A DNA stretch of 64,000 nucleotides from Roseitalea porphyridii (lineage in GTDB: Bacteria > Pseudomonadota > Alphaproteobacteria > Rhizobiales > Rhizobiaceae), in assembly GCF_004331955.1 (NCBI RefSeq), contig NZ_CP036532.1:2914001-2978000 (forward strand). Direction: 5' to 3'. The position numbers and the translations under genes are program-made. Positions 63,799 through 64,000 of this stretch are shown one piece after another. How positions within the stretch are numbered: the stretch's first letter is position 1; every line of letters starts with the position of its first letter. Under the pieces are notes generated by a model, which had not been told where the DNA came from, ran no database searches, and worked only from the letters and a program-made list of their open reading frames with translations.

Positions 63799-64000
63799 AT
63801 GAACCCCAACTATCGAAATTTCGCGCTGTGGGCGATCATCGCCCTCATGCTGGTCGCCCTGTTCAACATGTTCCAGGCGCCCAGCGAGGGCACCGCCTCG
63901 CGCGACATCTCCTACACCCAGTTCCTGCAGGACGTCTCGAACGGACGCGTGCAGTCGGTGACCATCCAGGGCGAGCAGATCGTCGGCACCTATTCGGACA
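63799..64000 (+). CDS. ftsH: ATP-dependent zinc metalloprotease FtsH (3' truncated by window)
   Basis: The first 67 residues: N-terminal membrane helix (NFALWAIIALMLVALFNMF), then the start of the extracytoplasmic domain (SRDISYTQFLQDVSNGRVQS VTIQGEQI). FtsH is the membrane AAA+ protease for RpoH and damaged membrane proteins. The catalytic parts are outside the window. A sigma-32-type promoter precedes it, giving a feedback loop with RpoH. Confidence 0.93.
   Translation, partial: MNPNYRNFALWAIIALMLVALFNMFQAPSEGTASRDISYTQFLQDVSNGRVQSVTIQGEQIVGTYSD

Overview
The window reads as chromosome of a high-GC alphaproteobacterium, most likely Hyphomicrobiales (Rhizobiales) or a close relative. Supporting this are a DUF1465/RcdA-type protein, a DUF1013/TrcR cell-cycle regulator, three perfect CtrA boxes (TTAA-N7-TTAA), a serC leader RNA motif, 6S RNA between zapA and the 5-formyl-THF cyclo-ligase gene, and the order ybgC-tolQRAB-pal-ybgF-tilS-ftsH. 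Family names come from recognising motifs by eye; no database search was run.

Layout. 1-4.5 kb: a truncated XRE/DUF2083 regulator, a single-domain response regulator, a small membrane protein and a symporter-histidine kinase fusion. 4.5-9.1 kb (minus): a polyamine-type ABC transporter whose ATPase gene has no normal start codon. 9.2-15.3 kb: rluD, rpoH with a consensus sigma-32 promoter, a large acidic membrane protein and purA. 15.4-20 kb: a DMT exporter, a higBA toxin-antitoxin pair, serA and serC, with a REP-like inverted pair between serA and serC and a serC RNA element ahead of serC. 20.2-23 kb: a patch of less GC-rich genes (DJ-1/PfpI protein, GlxA regulator, MAPEG protein) ending in an integrase remnant. 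23-28.7 kb: a CtrA-boxed outer-membrane protein, glmM, the RcdA-like gene, a candidate CtrA-driven small RNA, DUF1192, a quinone oxidoreductase and trcR. 29-35.5 kb: accessory metabolism (WYL regulator, DJ-1, VOC, SDR, an ORF6N phage-type regulator carrying a duplicated palindrome, prpE, SGNH hydrolase). 35.6-42.1 kb (minus): tkt-gap-DUF1089-ridA-pgk-fba, a central carbon cluster. 42.4-44.7 kb: DUF4164-zapA-6S-fau-ymdB.

44.7-64 kb starts with a small accessory group, then yebC-ruvCAB-ybgC-tol-pal-tilS-ftsH. That backbone is interrupted three times: by two exporters between yebC and ruvC; by two antitoxin/PIN-toxin modules inside ruvCAB, one before ruvA and one before ruvB; and by a MAPEG/TetR/NAD-binding/GH5 group between ruvB and ybgC.

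The most interesting observations are: (i) the two parallel toxin-antitoxin modules inside ruvCAB, each toxin stop overlapping the next ruv start; (ii) a 27-29 bp palindrome present both at the start of the ORF6N gene and inside its conserved coding motif, where it forces unusual codons; (iii) a small-RNA-like unit with a CtrA box, anti-Shine-Dalgarno motifs and a strong terminator beside the RcdA-like gene; (iv) sigma-32-type promoters on both rpoH and ftsH; and (v) the missing start codon of the ABC ATPase.
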